In this document: positions 1-9,119 of the stretch, in pieces
Layout of the letters: every line of letters begins with the position of its first letter
Numbering within the stretch: position 1 is the stretch's first letter
Source of the DNA: JAVBLG01 sp031553655
Lineage (GTDB): Bacteria > Desulfobacterota > Desulfovibrionia > Desulfovibrionales > Desulfovibrionaceae
Direction of reading: 5' to 3'
DNA: 41,208 nucleotides
NCBI GenBank assembly: GCA_031553655.1
Contig: JAVBLG010000054.1
Span: forward strand, 1-41,208
The notes under the pieces: generated by a model
The model's input: only the letters and a program-made list of their open reading frames with translations
The model's database searches: none
What the model was told of the DNA's origin: nothing
Program-made: the position numbers and the translations under genes

Positions 1-2
1 TA

Positions 3-887
3 GCCTTTGTGCATGGCTGGACAAATGAAAATATAAAAATGCGCCTTTACAACTCTCTGGAACGGGCCCTTTTGCCTCTGGCCGATGAGGTAATAGTAGT
101 TTCGGCCGACTTGGAACGCAGAATTCCAAGGGCGGCGGCCCGTAAATGCCGGGTAATAGCAAATGCCGTCACATCAGAAGAAATGGGGGACGAAGCCCTT
201 ACGCTTGCAAATTTTGGAGAAAAGGAACTGGAACAATATTCACCTGACTCCGTGGAACCAGGTAAAATATCCATAAGCGTGGAAGCGGGCAGAACGGGTT
301 TCGCCATGCGTTCGTTGCTGGGTATTCCTCAAAATGCCGTGGTCGCCGGGGTGGTCGGACGGCTCAGCCCTGAAAAAGGGCAAACAATTTTTTTACGCGC
401 CCTGGCCTTGGGTTTAACCGAAGACAGCCGTCTTTTCGGATTGCTCGTGGGCGGCGGCCCCATGCAGAAAAGCCTTGAGGCCGAAGTCGAGAAATTGAGC
501 ATAGCCCGCCGCTGTGTTTTCACCGGACAGGTCAGCTGTGGCCCGGCCGCCTATTACCGGGCCATGGACATGGTGGTTATTCCCTCTTTCAGCGAAGGCA
601 TGCCCAATGTGGCTCTGGAGGCCATGCTGCTGGGTCTGCCGGTTGTCGCCTCACGTACGGGCGGGCTGCCCGAAATTATTGTTGAAGAAAAAACAGGCTT
701 TCTATTGCCGCCCGGTGATGTGGAAGCCTTTGCCAGGGCCATGTTGGGCCTGGCTTTCGACCCCGGTCTGCGAACCTGGCTTGGTGGGCAGGGGCACGCC
801 AGAGTTCTTGAAGGATTTTCTCCAGAGGAGCGGGCCAGGCGCATTCTGGCGGTCTATGCAAGTTTGTCGTCGCCCATAACTTCTTGA
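3..887 (+). CDS. Glycosyltransferase family 4, 5'-truncated by the window
   Basis: This is the C-terminal part of a GT-B fold, GT4-type glycosyltransferase that would transfer a sugar from a nucleotide-sugar donor to a growing exopolysaccharide or lipid-linked acceptor at the cytoplasmic face of the inner membrane. The reading frame is open to the left edge, and the HGW segment at the start resembles the middle of GT4 N-terminal domains, so the true start lies upstream. Visible motifs are the nucleotide-binding GRLSPEKGQ segment and the EGMPNVALE signature (E-x7-E, donor binding), followed by GLPVVASRTGGLPE. A roughly 45-residue stretch before GRLSPEKG looks poorly conserved. The next gene starts 22 bases downstream, so this belongs to the same operon. 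Donor and acceptor cannot be read from sequence. Confidence 0.88.
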   Translation, partial: AFVHGWTNENIKMRLYNSLERALLPLADEVIVVSADLERRIPRAAARKCRVIANAVTSEEMGDEALTLANFGEKELEQYSPDSVEPGKISISVEAGRTGFAMRSLLGIPQNAVVAGVVGRLSPEKGQTIFLRALALGLTEDSRLFGLLVGGGPMQKSLEAEVEKLSIARRCVFTGQVSCGPAAYYRAMDMVVIPSFSEGMPNVALEAMLLGLPVVASRTGGLPEIIVEEKTGFLLPPGDVEAFARAMLGLAFDPGLRTWLGGQGHARVLEGFSPEERARRILAVYASLSSPITS

Positions 888-909
888 AAAAAACAAGTGA
901 GCATGCCTC

Positions 910-1503
910 ATGAACATCAGAACCTCATGTAAGCGCGTTGCGCAACTTGCCTTTATGATTCCCGCAGCGCTTCTGTTTTTGTGGTGGAAAGCTTTCGCCA
1001 TGGTCATGGACAAAAATAAGGCTTTCAAAGGCATATCGCAATTTCTGGCTCTATGGCCCGGCCTGTTTGGAATATATCTGCGCGCGGCCTTTTACCGCCT
1101 GGCCCTGCCCGGCACCTCACAGGACACGTCTATAGAATTTTTAAGCTCATTTTCTAATCATAAGGCTTCGCTGGCCCCCAATGTGGCTATTGGCGCGTGC
1201 TGCGTAATCGGCTGGGCTGAGATAGGCGAGCATTGCCTCATCAGCTCTATGGTCAGCATATGCAGCGGACGCCGTCAGCACGGAACTGCCGACCCTGAAA
1301 CCCCCATGCGCCTTCAGGCCGGGGCTATGGAAAAAGTAACCATAGGCCGCGACTGCTGGGTAGGCAATATGGCGGTTATTGCCGCCGATGTCGGCGAAGG
1401 TTCGATCATAGCCGCAGGCAGCGTGGTAATAAAGCCGGTGCCGCCCTTCAGCGTGGCGGCCGGAAATCCGGCAAGGGTGATAGGGCGAAGAGGTGGAGGA
1501 TAA
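910..1503 (+). CDS. Hexapeptide-repeat acyltransferase (LbH family)
   Basis: This 197-residue protein is a probable O-acetyltransferase modifying a sugar of the exopolysaccharide. Residues 1-70 contain a hydrophobic stretch (AFMIPAALLFLWW near 15-27) that may associate with the membrane. From about residue 88 onward there are left-handed beta-helix hexapeptide repeats (APNVAIG, IGWAEIGEHC, VTIGRDCWVG, ADVGEGSIIAAGSVV), ending in the typical VAAGNPARVIG terminus of the serine acetyltransferase/maltose acetyltransferase superfamily. It lies between two GT4 genes, and the 3' neighbour starts about 4 bases after the stop, so the genes are co-transcribed. The context argues for polysaccharide acetylation rather than cysteine synthesis. 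The exact acyl acceptor is unknown. Confidence 0.85.
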   Translation: MNIRTSCKRVAQLAFMIPAALLFLWWKAFAMVMDKNKAFKGISQFLALWPGLFGIYLRAAFYRLALPGTSQDTSIEFLSSFSNHKASLAPNVAIGACCVIGWAEIGEHCLISSMVSICSGRRQHGTADPETPMRLQAGAMEKVTIGRDCWVGNMAVIAADVGEGSIIAAGSVVIKPVPPFSVAAGNPARVIGRRGGG

Positions 1504-1507
1504 AAAT

Positions 1508-2599
1508 ATGAAACCTTGCGTAATGCAGCTGGTAGTGAGCCTGCGCCCCGGAGGGGCCGAGCGGCTGGCTCTTAATATATTGTCGCGCGGAAAAGAACGC
1601 TTTCGCGGTCTGCTGGCCGGTCTTCTGCACGAGCCGGGCGAGCTTGAGCCTCAGGCCGAGCTCGCCGAAATTCCATGCACCGCGCTGCGCGCCGAAAAAA
1701 CCGGACGGGTCATGGCCGTATGGAATCTTTACAATCTGCTGCGCCGGGAAGGAGTTACCTTGCTGCACGCCCAGGCCGCCTACCTGCTGCCCTATGCTCT
1801 GCCCGCCGCCAAAATGGCCGGAATACCGCTTGTGTACACGGAACATGCTCTGCGCACCTTGCAAACCAGGCCGCGGGTGCGTGTCTTTGCCAAAATATGC
1901 GCGCCCATGCTGGCCGGAATAACCACGGTAATACCTGAAGTGGCCGAATATTTCATAACCCGCCTGAACATAGCCGAAAGTCGGCTCAGGGTTATACCCA
2001 ACGGTGTTGATCTACAGCGTTTTACACCCTTTGGCCCCAAAGCGGAGTTGCCCTGGAACGGTGGAGATGAAGTTGTTTTCGGCACTGTGGCCCGCCTGTG
2101 CGAAGCCAAGGATCATGCCACACTACTTGAGGCCTTTGCTCTTCTGCGGCACGAATACGCCAAAGCGCGCCTGCTGATTGTCGGCGACGGAGAAAAACGC
2201 CGCGAGCTTGAAAGTATGATTCTGGCCCTGAATCTGGAGGATTCGGCGCATATAACCGGAATGCGCGCCGACATTCCTGAGCTTTTACGAGCCATGGACT
2301 TTTTTGTGCTTTCCTCCATACGCGAAGGGTTTCCCATGGCTGTGCTCGAAGCCATGGCCTGCGGGCTCCCGGTGGTGAGCACCACTGTGGGTGGTATTCC
2401 GGCCATGAAAGCCAGAGGAGTGACCATGGTTTCGCCCGGCGACCATCAGGCACTGGCCGAATCCATGGCCGCGCGCATGGTGGAACAAAACAGCGGAGCC
2501 GGGCCGGAAAACCGCCGTTTTGTGGAAAGTTCCTTCCACAATGAGCGCATGGTGGAAAGTTATTTTAATCTTTACCGCGAAGCCGGAGGGTTGCCATGA
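1508..2599 (+). CDS. Glycosyltransferase family 4
   Basis: This is a complete GT-B, GT4 glycosyltransferase of 363 residues. The ATG at 1508 is chosen over an in-frame GTG 15 bases earlier because a GGAGG sequence lies about eight bases before it. The N-terminal glycine-rich acceptor loop (SLRPGGAERL, residues 10-19) and the C-terminal donor-binding EGFPMAVLE motif (E-x7-E), followed by ACGLPVVSTTVGG, are intact. It probably adds one sugar during exopolysaccharide repeat-unit assembly at the inner membrane. Its stop overlaps the start of the next gene by four bases (ATGA), which suggests translational coupling. It could belong to the sugar transferase subfamily seen in exosortase-linked loci, but I cannot confirm this without a profile search. 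Confidence 0.9.
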   Translation: MKPCVMQLVVSLRPGGAERLALNILSRGKERFRGLLAGLLHEPGELEPQAELAEIPCTALRAEKTGRVMAVWNLYNLLRREGVTLLHAQAAYLLPYALPAAKMAGIPLVYTEHALRTLQTRPRVRVFAKICAPMLAGITTVIPEVAEYFITRLNIAESRLRVIPNGVDLQRFTPFGPKAELPWNGGDEVVFGTVARLCEAKDHATLLEAFALLRHEYAKARLLIVGDGEKRRELESMILALNLEDSAHITGMRADIPELLRAMDFFVLSSIREGFPMAVLEAMACGLPVVSTTVGGIPAMKARGVTMVSPGDHQALAESMAARMVEQNSGAGPENRRFVESSFHNERMVESYFNLYREAGGLP

Positions 2600-3963
2600 T
2601 TGGTTATTTGCGTGAAACGCTCTACAGATTGCGCGGCCGCAACCGCTACGCCCATTTCAGAGAAAACGCGGCCCTTTGCTCCCTGCCCACAGAGGAATTG
2701 CGCCGTCGCCAGTTCTGGCTTCTGTCGTCCATGCTGCGCCATGCTCATGCGAACGTTCCCTATTACCGCGCCCGCTTCGACGATTTGCGCATCACCCCCG
2801 AAGACATTCGTTCTTTTGATGACTTCTCGGCCTTTCCGGTGCTGACCAGGCAGGACATTGAAGACAATCTGAGTTCGCTATTGTCCGTGTCGGTGCTTGA
2901 AAACATGCGCTATCTCAACTTCAGCGGCGGAACTACTGGCCAGCCGGTGCGCTTTTACCAGGATCGCCGCCTGCGCGAAACAATGGAAGCCAACTGGCTT
3001 TTGTGTCTGTCTTTTGCCGGATGGAAGCCTTCGGACATGGTGGTGAATGTATGGGGCAACCCGCGCGATATAAATTCCACCCTGATTGGCCACGGTTTGC
3101 AGCCCTGGCTGGCCGGACAGCTGAACCTCAATGCCTACCGTTACGGCCGTGGAGAGCTGAAAGGTTGGACCGAGGCCATAAGACGCTACCGTAGGGTGTT
3201 TTTATACGGATACGTTTCAGCCATAGCCGATCTGGCGGAATACGTTGAGGAAAACAACGAAAAAAATCTTTCTGTGAGAGGAGTGATAACCACGGCTGAA
3301 GTGCTCGACCCCGGACGGCGTGAGCTTATATCCAGGGCTTTCAATTGCAAGGTGCATAATCAGTACGGCAGCCGCGAGGTGCCGGGGGTGGCTTCGGAAT
3401 GCTCACACGGCGGCATGCACCTGCTCACTCATTCCGCTTATGCGGAATTTCTACCCCTGCCCGACGGGCGCGATAATGGCGGCGCGGGCGAGAACAGCCG
3501 GACCGGAAGGTTGGTGCTGACCGGTCTTACCAACAGAGCCATGCCGTTGATTCGCTATGAGATAGGCGACACGGGCGCTCCGGTTGACGGCATGTGCCCC
3601 TGCGGACGCGGCTTTCCTCTTATGAGCATGGAATTGGGGCGGCTCGGCTCCACTCTGCGGACTCTGGACGGCAAGCGATTATACAGCACCTATTTTGTAC
3701 GCCAAATGTACGGCATGGACGGGGTGAATATTTTTCAGTTCCGCCAGACCGCGCTGGACACGGTGCGGCTGTATGTGGTGCCGGGCAAAAATTTTTCGCA
3801 GCATACAAAGGACAAACTGCGGGCCTTGCAGGAAAATTTCTCCGGCAACATTTGCCCCGGCATGCGCCTGGAATTGGATTACGTGAATGAAGTTCCCAAA
3901 ACCGCGGGTGGTAAGCACAGGCAAGTGGTCTGCGACATTTCCGATGAAATCGGAGGACAATAA
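2596..3963 (+). CDS. PaaK/CapK-like adenylate-forming enzyme
   Basis: This 455-residue protein belongs to the phenylacetate-CoA ligase (PaaK/CapK) branch of the ANL adenylating enzymes. The phosphate-binding loop is FSGGTTGQPVRF (residues 109-120). Later come NQYGSREVPG (the aromatic-rich adenylate-site region), the hinge-like region IRYEIGDTG, and a CPCGRGFP segment typical of CapK-type proteins. Members within capsule and exopolysaccharide clusters are known, but their substrates are mostly uncharacterised. By family chemistry it would activate a carboxylate as an acyl-AMP, perhaps for decoration of the polymer. The start overlaps the preceding GT4 stop. A 74-bp AT-rich gap follows, so a new transcript could begin there. 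Confidence 0.82.
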   Translation: MIGYLRETLYRLRGRNRYAHFRENAALCSLPTEELRRRQFWLLSSMLRHAHANVPYYRARFDDLRITPEDIRSFDDFSAFPVLTRQDIEDNLSSLLSVSVLENMRYLNFSGGTTGQPVRFYQDRRLRETMEANWLLCLSFAGWKPSDMVVNVWGNPRDINSTLIGHGLQPWLAGQLNLNAYRYGRGELKGWTEAIRRYRRVFLYGYVSAIADLAEYVEENNEKNLSVRGVITTAEVLDPGRRELISRAFNCKVHNQYGSREVPGVASECSHGGMHLLTHSAYAEFLPLPDGRDNGGAGENSRTGRLVLTGLTNRAMPLIRYEIGDTGAPVDGMCPCGRGFPLMSMELGRLGSTLRTLDGKRLYSTYFVRQMYGMDGVNIFQFRQTALDTVRLYVVPGKNFSQHTKDKLRALQENFSGNICPGMRLELDYVNEVPKTAGGKHRQVVCDISDEIGGQ

Positions 3964-4037
3964 GATTAAGTGCATAAAACTAAGATAAATAAGATTAAAT
4001 TAAATATATAATACAAATATATTATAGGGACATCATC

Positions 4038-5297
4038 ATGATTATGCACCAATGCGCCAGTTCCATATCCTGCGTCATGCTGCATTCAGTGGGTATTCCC
4101 AATCCATTATGGCAATGGGGATTTTTAACAATGCCCGTAACGCTTTTCGGAGCTTTTCTACGTTGGCTTCGCCGTTTCGGTTACACCGGGCTTACTCTGG
4201 ACGAATATTGTGAAGCAGTGGAAAAGGGCCTGCTGCGAAAGGAAAGGCTCATCGCCATTACTTTTGACGACGGTTATCTCGACAATTGGGTATATGCCTA
4301 TCCCCTGCTGCGCGAATACGGCTTTCGCGCCACATTGTTCATGCCCACGGATTTTATCGACCACGGCCTCACGCCACGCCCGCAATGGAGAGGTGGGTCC
4401 ACCTACCATCCACCTTCTTCCGGCTATTTAAATATTGGCGAGCTATTGATGATGGAACGCGAGGGCATAATAGACGTGCAATCGCATGCCGCAAGCCACA
4501 CCTGGCTGCCCGGCGGCCCGCGCATTGTGGATTTTCGCGGCCCTGGCGACCAGTATTACTGGATGGATTGGAATGACGCCCCCTACGGCAAATGGCGCGC
4601 GCTCATTCCTGAAAATAGGCCCGAAACCTGGGGCGAGCCGGTTTATGAGCACCGTAAGGCGCTTTCCGGGCCTTGCTTCCTGCCCAATGAAGAGCTGGGA
4701 CTGGCCCTGCGCAAATACGCGGCGGCCCAGGGGCCGGATTTTTTCCACAGCCACGGCTGGAAGGAAGATCTACGGGCCAGAGCCAGAGTTCTGCAAAAAA
4801 ATTTGCCCGAAGGAACAATGGAAAGCCGGTTGGAATATATGGAACGAGCCGAGGCTGAACTCGCGGATTCGGCGCACATTCTGGGCCGAATCCTGGGCAA
4901 AAAGATAAATTGGCTTTGCTGGCCGGGCGGTGGTTACAACCAGGAACTCTTCGCTCTGGCCGCCAGATATTATCGTGGCACAACCGTTTCGGCCAGAAAG
5001 CATTTTGGCGTCTGGCCCCGGAACGACGATTTTTATGATGATGAATGGCAAACCAGTTACGGGCGCATGCAAGGAAATAATGGTTCAGTATTTATGGACG
5101 GTTGCCGCAGGTTGCTCCGCTTTGGTCCACTCACTCGCGGTGAAGGAGAAAATATCAGATATTTGAGTGCATTGACCAATTTTCTGTATGTGGAAGAGCT
5201 TAGGGCCAGAAATCCGCTTGTGCGCCTTGTAAGGGGCGGTCTTACAAGAATGGCCGAATATTTCCATCCGCTCAACCTGGTACAGTGGCAAAGCTAA
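4038..5297 (+). CDS. Polysaccharide deacetylase (NodB-like)
   Basis: This is a 419-residue carbohydrate esterase 4-type deacetylase, larger than a minimal NodB domain. Motif 1 is TFDDGY (75-80), giving the Asp pair for catalysis and metal binding. Motif 2 is SHAASH (His150 and His154, metal ligands). WPGGGYN near residue 310 corresponds to the motif 3 region. A roughly 130-residue stretch between motifs 2 and 3 contains an inserted alpha-helical segment. No signal peptide is evident, so an action on lipid-linked or cytoplasmic precursors is possible, although related exosortase-locus enzymes are often assigned to exopolysaccharide. A GGGA ribosome site lies upstream of the ATG. The AT-rich 74-bp leader before it may hold a promoter, but no convincing -35/-10 pair was seen. 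Confidence 0.88.
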   Translation: MIMHQCASSISCVMLHSVGIPNPLWQWGFLTMPVTLFGAFLRWLRRFGYTGLTLDEYCEAVEKGLLRKERLIAITFDDGYLDNWVYAYPLLREYGFRATLFMPTDFIDHGLTPRPQWRGGSTYHPPSSGYLNIGELLMMEREGIIDVQSHAASHTWLPGGPRIVDFRGPGDQYYWMDWNDAPYGKWRALIPENRPETWGEPVYEHRKALSGPCFLPNEELGLALRKYAAAQGPDFFHSHGWKEDLRARARVLQKNLPEGTMESRLEYMERAEAELADSAHILGRILGKKINWLCWPGGGYNQELFALAARYYRGTTVSARKHFGVWPRNDDFYDDEWQTSYGRMQGNNGSVFMDGCRRLLRFGPLTRGEGENIRYLSALTNFLYVEELRARNPLVRLVRGGLTRMAEYFHPLNLVQWQS

Positions 5298-5340
5298 CTC
5301 ACATAAATCCGTATATTAACGAAGTCAGATGGAGAGTTTC

Positions 5341-6183
5341 ATGAACACATCTGAAGCCTTTGATACTAGCCGCTGGTGGCTTTTGCCGCCGCTGGCGCTG
5401 CTGGTCCTGATTTATGCCCCGATCTATCCGCGTATGTTTGGCGACTGGATGAACGATCCCAATTATTCTCACGGTCTTCTGGTTCCATTTATTTCAGCCT
5501 GGTTTGCCTGGCGCGCCTGGCCAAAAATTAAAAGTGAAACTTTAAGTCCTTCCAATATGGGGTTTGTCACTATGGCGGCGGGGGTGCTGCTGCTGGGCGC
5601 GGGCGTAAGCATAGGAGAGCTTTATACCAGCCGGGTATCTTTACTGTTGCTTCTGGCCGGAGCCATACATGCGCTGTGCGGCAGGCGGGTTCTTGGCCTG
5701 CTGGCCCTGCCCATAGGCTATCTGCTGTTCATGATTCCCATTCCATATACCATATACGACGCTTTGGCCCTGCCCCTCAAAACCGTGGTGGCCACGGCGG
5801 CCACCGCCGGTTTGAAAATTTTCGGTATGCCGGTGCTGCGTGAGGGCAATATGATTATTCTGCCCAATATCAGTCTGGAAGTGGTGGAGGCGTGCAGCGG
5901 AATGCGCTCGCTGGTCAGCCTTATGGCCCTGGGCACGGCGGCGGCTTTCATTTTTCTTGATGGATATCCGCGGCGCTGCGCACTCATTGCGGTCACAGTG
6001 CCCATAGCGGTGCTTACCAATATTTTCAGAGTGTTTGTAACCGGTATTCTGGCAAGGCATGTAGGACCAGAGGCCGCCGGGGATTTTTTTCACAATTTCG
6101 CCGGATTGGCTGTTTTCGGCATGGCCATGGTGTTGACCGGGCTGGCAGTGCTGGCCTTGAGGCATAAAGGAAAAACATCATGA
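5341..6183 (+). CDS. Exosortase (EpsH family transmembrane cysteine protease)
   Basis: This 280-residue polytopic membrane protein of the exosortase/archaeosortase family would cleave C-terminal sorting signals (PEP-CTERM type) and transfer proteins to a surface anchor at the outer face of the inner membrane. About eight hydrophobic segments are visible. The family's catalytic triad is intact: Cys185 in EACSGMRS, Arg230 in TNIFRVF, and His251 in FHNFAG. The conserved NYSHGLLVPF near residues 41-50 is also present. The start at 5341 is preferred to an ATG 12 bases upstream because GGAGAG lies just before it. EpsI is a separate gene overlapping by four bases, unlike the fused exosortase A proteins, so I do not assign the XrtA subtype. 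Confidence 0.93.
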   Translation: MNTSEAFDTSRWWLLPPLALLVLIYAPIYPRMFGDWMNDPNYSHGLLVPFISAWFAWRAWPKIKSETLSPSNMGFVTMAAGVLLLGAGVSIGELYTSRVSLLLLLAGAIHALCGRRVLGLLALPIGYLLFMIPIPYTIYDALALPLKTVVATAATAGLKIFGMPVLREGNMIILPNISLEVVEACSGMRSLVSLMALGTAAAFIFLDGYPRRCALIAVTVPIAVLTNIFRVFVTGILARHVGPEAAGDFFHNFAGLAVFGMAMVLTGLAVLALRHKGKTS

Positions 6184-6803
6184 AGATCAGATATATCATT
6201 GTAATCGCCATACTGTTGCTGGCGGCGACAATAACTCATTCGCACCGCGATCTTATTTTGCCCCAAACCAGAGAGCTGGCTTCTTTTCCGGACAACATCG
6301 GGCATTGGCACATGAGTTCAAACACGGTTTTCAGCGAACCGCTGTTAAAAATATTGCGCCCCACAGATTATCTTATGCGTTCCTATGCTGATTCCGGAGG
6401 CCATTTTATTGATCTGTATGTGGGCTATCACAATGGAGGAGCAAGTTCCGGGCCGATCCATTCCCCGCGCAATTGTCTGCCGGGTTCCGGTTGGTTTCCT
6501 CTGGGTAACAGCGAAATGAGCGTGGCCGTGCCGGGTGGAAACCTTGCACTGGTGCGCGCCGTTTATGCCAAGGAAGACCAAAAAGTTACCTTTTATTACT
6601 GGTATCAGTTGAAAGGCGAAGTCATAACCAATGATTTGGGCATGAAGCTGGCCGAATTGCGCAACACCTTGCTGCATCGAAGGCGCGACGCCGCCTTTAT
6701 ACGGGTAAATGTGCGCGATTTGTCAGGAACGCAGGCCGACAAGCTGGCAGCGGATTTTATCAACGGGTTGTACCCCGCGCTGAATAACTATCTGCCGGGG
6801 TGA
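6180..6803 (+). CDS. epsI: EpsI family exosortase-associated protein
   Basis: This is a 207-residue EpsI (DUF3485) protein, the usual partner of exosortases and often fused to their C-terminus. Residues 5-20 form an N-terminal hydrophobic helix that anchors or exports it. The family signature HSPRNCLPGSGWFP is present (near 97-110), with the preceding VGYHNGG and the later FYYWYQLKG, both typical of the family. It is encoded with a four-base ATGA overlap with the exosortase gene, indicating translational coupling. Its biochemical role is not established in the family. The Cys in the signature and the C-terminal hydrophilic domain suggest a periplasmic function in sorting or polysaccharide export. 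Confidence 0.92.
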   Translation: MKIRYIIVIAILLLAATITHSHRDLILPQTRELASFPDNIGHWHMSSNTVFSEPLLKILRPTDYLMRSYADSGGHFIDLYVGYHNGGASSGPIHSPRNCLPGSGWFPLGNSEMSVAVPGGNLALVRAVYAKEDQKVTFYYWYQLKGEVITNDLGMKLAELRNTLLHRRRDAAFIRVNVRDLSGTQADKLAADFINGLYPALNNYLPG

Positions 6804-6814
6804 GTACGAGAATA

Positions 6815-6949
6815 CCGACATAAGATGCGGCACGGTGCGGCGGAACCTTAAAGCCGACGGCAGTCGCGAGCGGTAGCGAGCTTTTGAGCCGCCAAGCCGC
6901 GTCGGTCGGGCTACGCCCGCCGACATAAGATGCGGCACGGTGCGGCGGA
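6815..6949 (+). repeat. Intergenic repeat pair upstream of prsK
   Basis: A 30-bp sequence occurs twice without mismatch, at 6815-6844 and 6920-6949. Between the copies lie a segment (6856-6893) related to one upstream of prsR and an imperfect palindrome at 6901-6924 (arms GTCGG-t-CGGGC and GCCCG-CCGAC). The second copy ends 18 bases before the prsK ATG, just ahead of its AAAGGAGG ribosome site, so it is transcribed as leader if the gene is read from upstream. Its function is unknown; a dispersed repeat family or a regulatory leader are both possible. Confidence 0.85.
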
Positions 6950-6967
6950 TAAAGGAGGTGTGCAGTC

Positions 6968-9061
6968 ATGATGCTTAAAGAAGCTTTCAGCATTCTTTGT
7001 GTTGTTATGGCGGGCGCTTACATTATATCTCTGTTCAGGCTTCACGGTGCAAAACGAGCGCTGGCGCTGACCCCGGCTCCAGCGGCCTGTGCCGCGCTAA
7101 TGACCATGGAAGTAATTTTGACCGCCAATCCCGATCTTTTGCCCAGGTTCATGCGCGCCCTGCTCATTTGCCAATTCATCACCGGTCCGGCCTGGTTTTT
7201 ATACAGCATAGCCTATGCCCGCGATTTTTCCTTGAAGGGTCTTTCCGCAAGCAACAAACTTCTGTTTTTGATGGCTGTGCTGCCTTTGCCCTTTATTGCG
7301 ATCATGCCGCCGTCTTCCTTTTATTATCAGACCGATTTCAGTCTGTATCCGCAGCTCTTTCTGGAGCCGCGCGCCTTTTTCCTCTATCTGCACCTGATTC
7401 TGATTTTGCTGCTGGCGGTGGGCAATCTGGAAAGTACCCTGCGCAACAGTAATCACAGCGACCGCTGGCGCATCAAGCTGTCTGTGGTGGGATCCGGATT
7501 GATTCCCATATCGCTGGCGCTGTTTTACAGCCAGGGGCTGGCCGGGCGCGTGGTAGACATGACCTATCTGCCTCTGCGCTCGTTTGGCGTTTTTGTGGGA
7601 CTTGCGCTCATGCTGCACGCCGAGTGGCGGCGCGACGGCGGAAAGGTGAAAATTTCACGGCGCGTGGCCTTTCGTTCCGTGGCTGTGATAATAGCGGGCC
7701 TGTACCTGCTGGGTCTGGGTTTGGCCAGTGAGCTTGCACCATATTTCAGTCGGGGGTCCGACTATCAGGTTCTGGTAGCCTGCTCGCTCATTTTTGGTTT
7801 GTCGGCCCTTTTACTTGTGCTTTCTCAATCCATACGCCGCAAGTTTTCCATATGGCTGCAAAAAAATTTGTATGGAGAAAAATACGATTATCGCGGGCAA
7901 TGGATGTCTTTTAACGAAAGGCTGTCCGGAGCCACAGACAGAGAATCGCTTTTTCGCGCCGTAATGCTCAGTTTTTGCGACACTTTCGGTTTTGTAGGGG
8001 CGGTTTTTGTTTCGCCACCCGACTCTTCCGGGCGCTGTCGGGCCATATATTATGAGGTGGAGCCGCCGGACATGTCCGACTTTACTGGTATGGAGGTGAT
8101 GTTTTCAAAGCATCCATCACCGGCCCCGGCCCTTCCGGCGCCGCTCTCCATAACCCCCTGGATAGAGAATACGGGAGCATCCCTGACCCTTCCAATACAT
8201 GCCGCCGACGGCCCCGAGGGGTTGCTGCTGCTATGCCGCCCCATGAACGACAATGAAGATTACGATATTGAAGATTATGAACTGATGGAAGCCATGGGCA
8301 GGCAGGCGGGCTTGTGCGCGCGCAGCCTGCGCCTGGGCGACGAGCTTGTGGCCGCCAGGGAAATGGAAGCTCTTGGCCGCCTTGGAGCCTTTGTACTGCA
8401 CGATCTTAAAAATCAGGTTTACGCCCTTTCCCTGTTAACCGAAAACGCACGGCGATTCATTACACAGCCAGATTTTCAGGAAGACATGCTGGAAACTTTA
8501 AGCAAAACCGTGGCTGAAATGAAAATACTCACCACTCAACTGGCGGAACTGCCAAAGGCCGGATCCTTGCGGCTTCAGGAAGTTGATTTGCACGATCTTG
8601 CGCGTAAATCCTGCGGCCTGGTGCCCGGGGCCAACCTTATAATCAAGGGCGAACATGTCACTGTAAATGCCGACGCCGAACAAATGGGCAAGGTGCTGGT
8701 GAACCTGTGCCTGAATGCGGTGGAGGCCGGGGGTGACAAGCCCATAAAAGTGGAAATAACCCGCGAGGAGGTTCCTGTTCTGCGCATAAGCGACCAAGGC
8801 GGAGGCATTGCCGAATCCATAATTAACAAAGGGCTTTTCACCCCGTTCAACAGCACCAAGAAGCGCGGCATGGGCATAGGATTGTATCATTCGCAAAAAA
8901 TTGTGGAAGCGCATAAGGGCAAAATTATGGTGGAAAATAGACCCGGTCGGGGCTGCACCTTTATTGTGCGCTTCAATGGAGAATATGGCGCGGAAGGGGC
9001 GACGTACCCGCATGCCGCGCCGAGCTATACAGGCAGCCCCCTGGAGACACTTTTGCCCTGA
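6968..9061 (+). CDS. prsK: PrsK-type membrane sensor histidine kinase
   Basis: This 697-residue sensor kinase is of the type found in exosortase/PEP-CTERM loci. Residues 1 to about 290 contain many hydrophobic helices, forming a membrane-embedded sensory region. A GAF-like domain follows (about 310-450), then the dimerisation/phosphoacceptor helix with His478 in LHDLKNQVYAL. The ATPase domain has the N box NLCLNAVEAGG, the G1 box DQGGGIAES, and TPFNSTKKRGMGIGLY (F and G2 boxes). It would phosphorylate the PrsR regulator encoded 146 bases downstream. A strong AAAGGAGG ribosome site precedes the start. The stimulus is unknown; membrane or cell-surface state is likely from the locus. The assignment as PrsK rests on architecture plus context. 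Confidence 0.85.
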   Translation: MMLKEAFSILCVVMAGAYIISLFRLHGAKRALALTPAPAACAALMTMEVILTANPDLLPRFMRALLICQFITGPAWFLYSIAYARDFSLKGLSASNKLLFLMAVLPLPFIAIMPPSSFYYQTDFSLYPQLFLEPRAFFLYLHLILILLLAVGNLESTLRNSNHSDRWRIKLSVVGSGLIPISLALFYSQGLAGRVVDMTYLPLRSFGVFVGLALMLHAEWRRDGGKVKISRRVAFRSVAVIIAGLYLLGLGLASELAPYFSRGSDYQVLVACSLIFGLSALLLVLSQSIRRKFSIWLQKNLYGEKYDYRGQWMSFNERLSGATDRESLFRAVMLSFCDTFGFVGAVFVSPPDSSGRCRAIYYEVEPPDMSDFTGMEVMFSKHPSPAPALPAPLSITPWIENTGASLTLPIHAADGPEGLLLLCRPMNDNEDYDIEDYELMEAMGRQAGLCARSLRLGDELVAAREMEALGRLGAFVLHDLKNQVYALSLLTENARRFITQPDFQEDMLETLSKTVAEMKILTTQLAELPKAGSLRLQEVDLHDLARKSCGLVPGANLIIKGEHVTVNADAEQMGKVLVNLCLNAVEAGGDKPIKVEITREEVPVLRISDQGGGIAESIINKGLFTPFNSTKKRGMGIGLYHSQKIVEAHKGKIMVENRPGRGCTFIVRFNGEYGAEGATYPHAAPSYTGSPLETLLP

Positions 9062-9069
9062 CCGGCTTT

Positions 9070-9104
9070 AGAGCGTTTTACGAATGAAATGAGCGAAATG
9101 CTCT
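9070..9104. repeat. Imperfect inverted repeat after prsK
   Basis: The arms AGAGCGTTT and AAATGCTCT (nine pairs, one of them a G-T wobble) enclose about 17 bases just after the prsK stop. There is no T-run after it, so it is not a classical intrinsic terminator. It could be part of a dispersed repeat unit. Confidence 0.6.
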
Positions 9105-9119
9105 GACGGCCCGTGCGTC

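Noticed and set aside
6303..6320. TGGCAC inside epsI as a sigma-54 -24 element for prsK
   Set aside because: No TTGC follows at the required distance, and it lies deep inside coding sequence over 600 bases from prsK.
6815..6949. Direct repeats as a small CRISPR array
   Set aside because: There are only two copies separated by 75 bases of sequence that itself belongs to a repeat family, and no cas gene is present.
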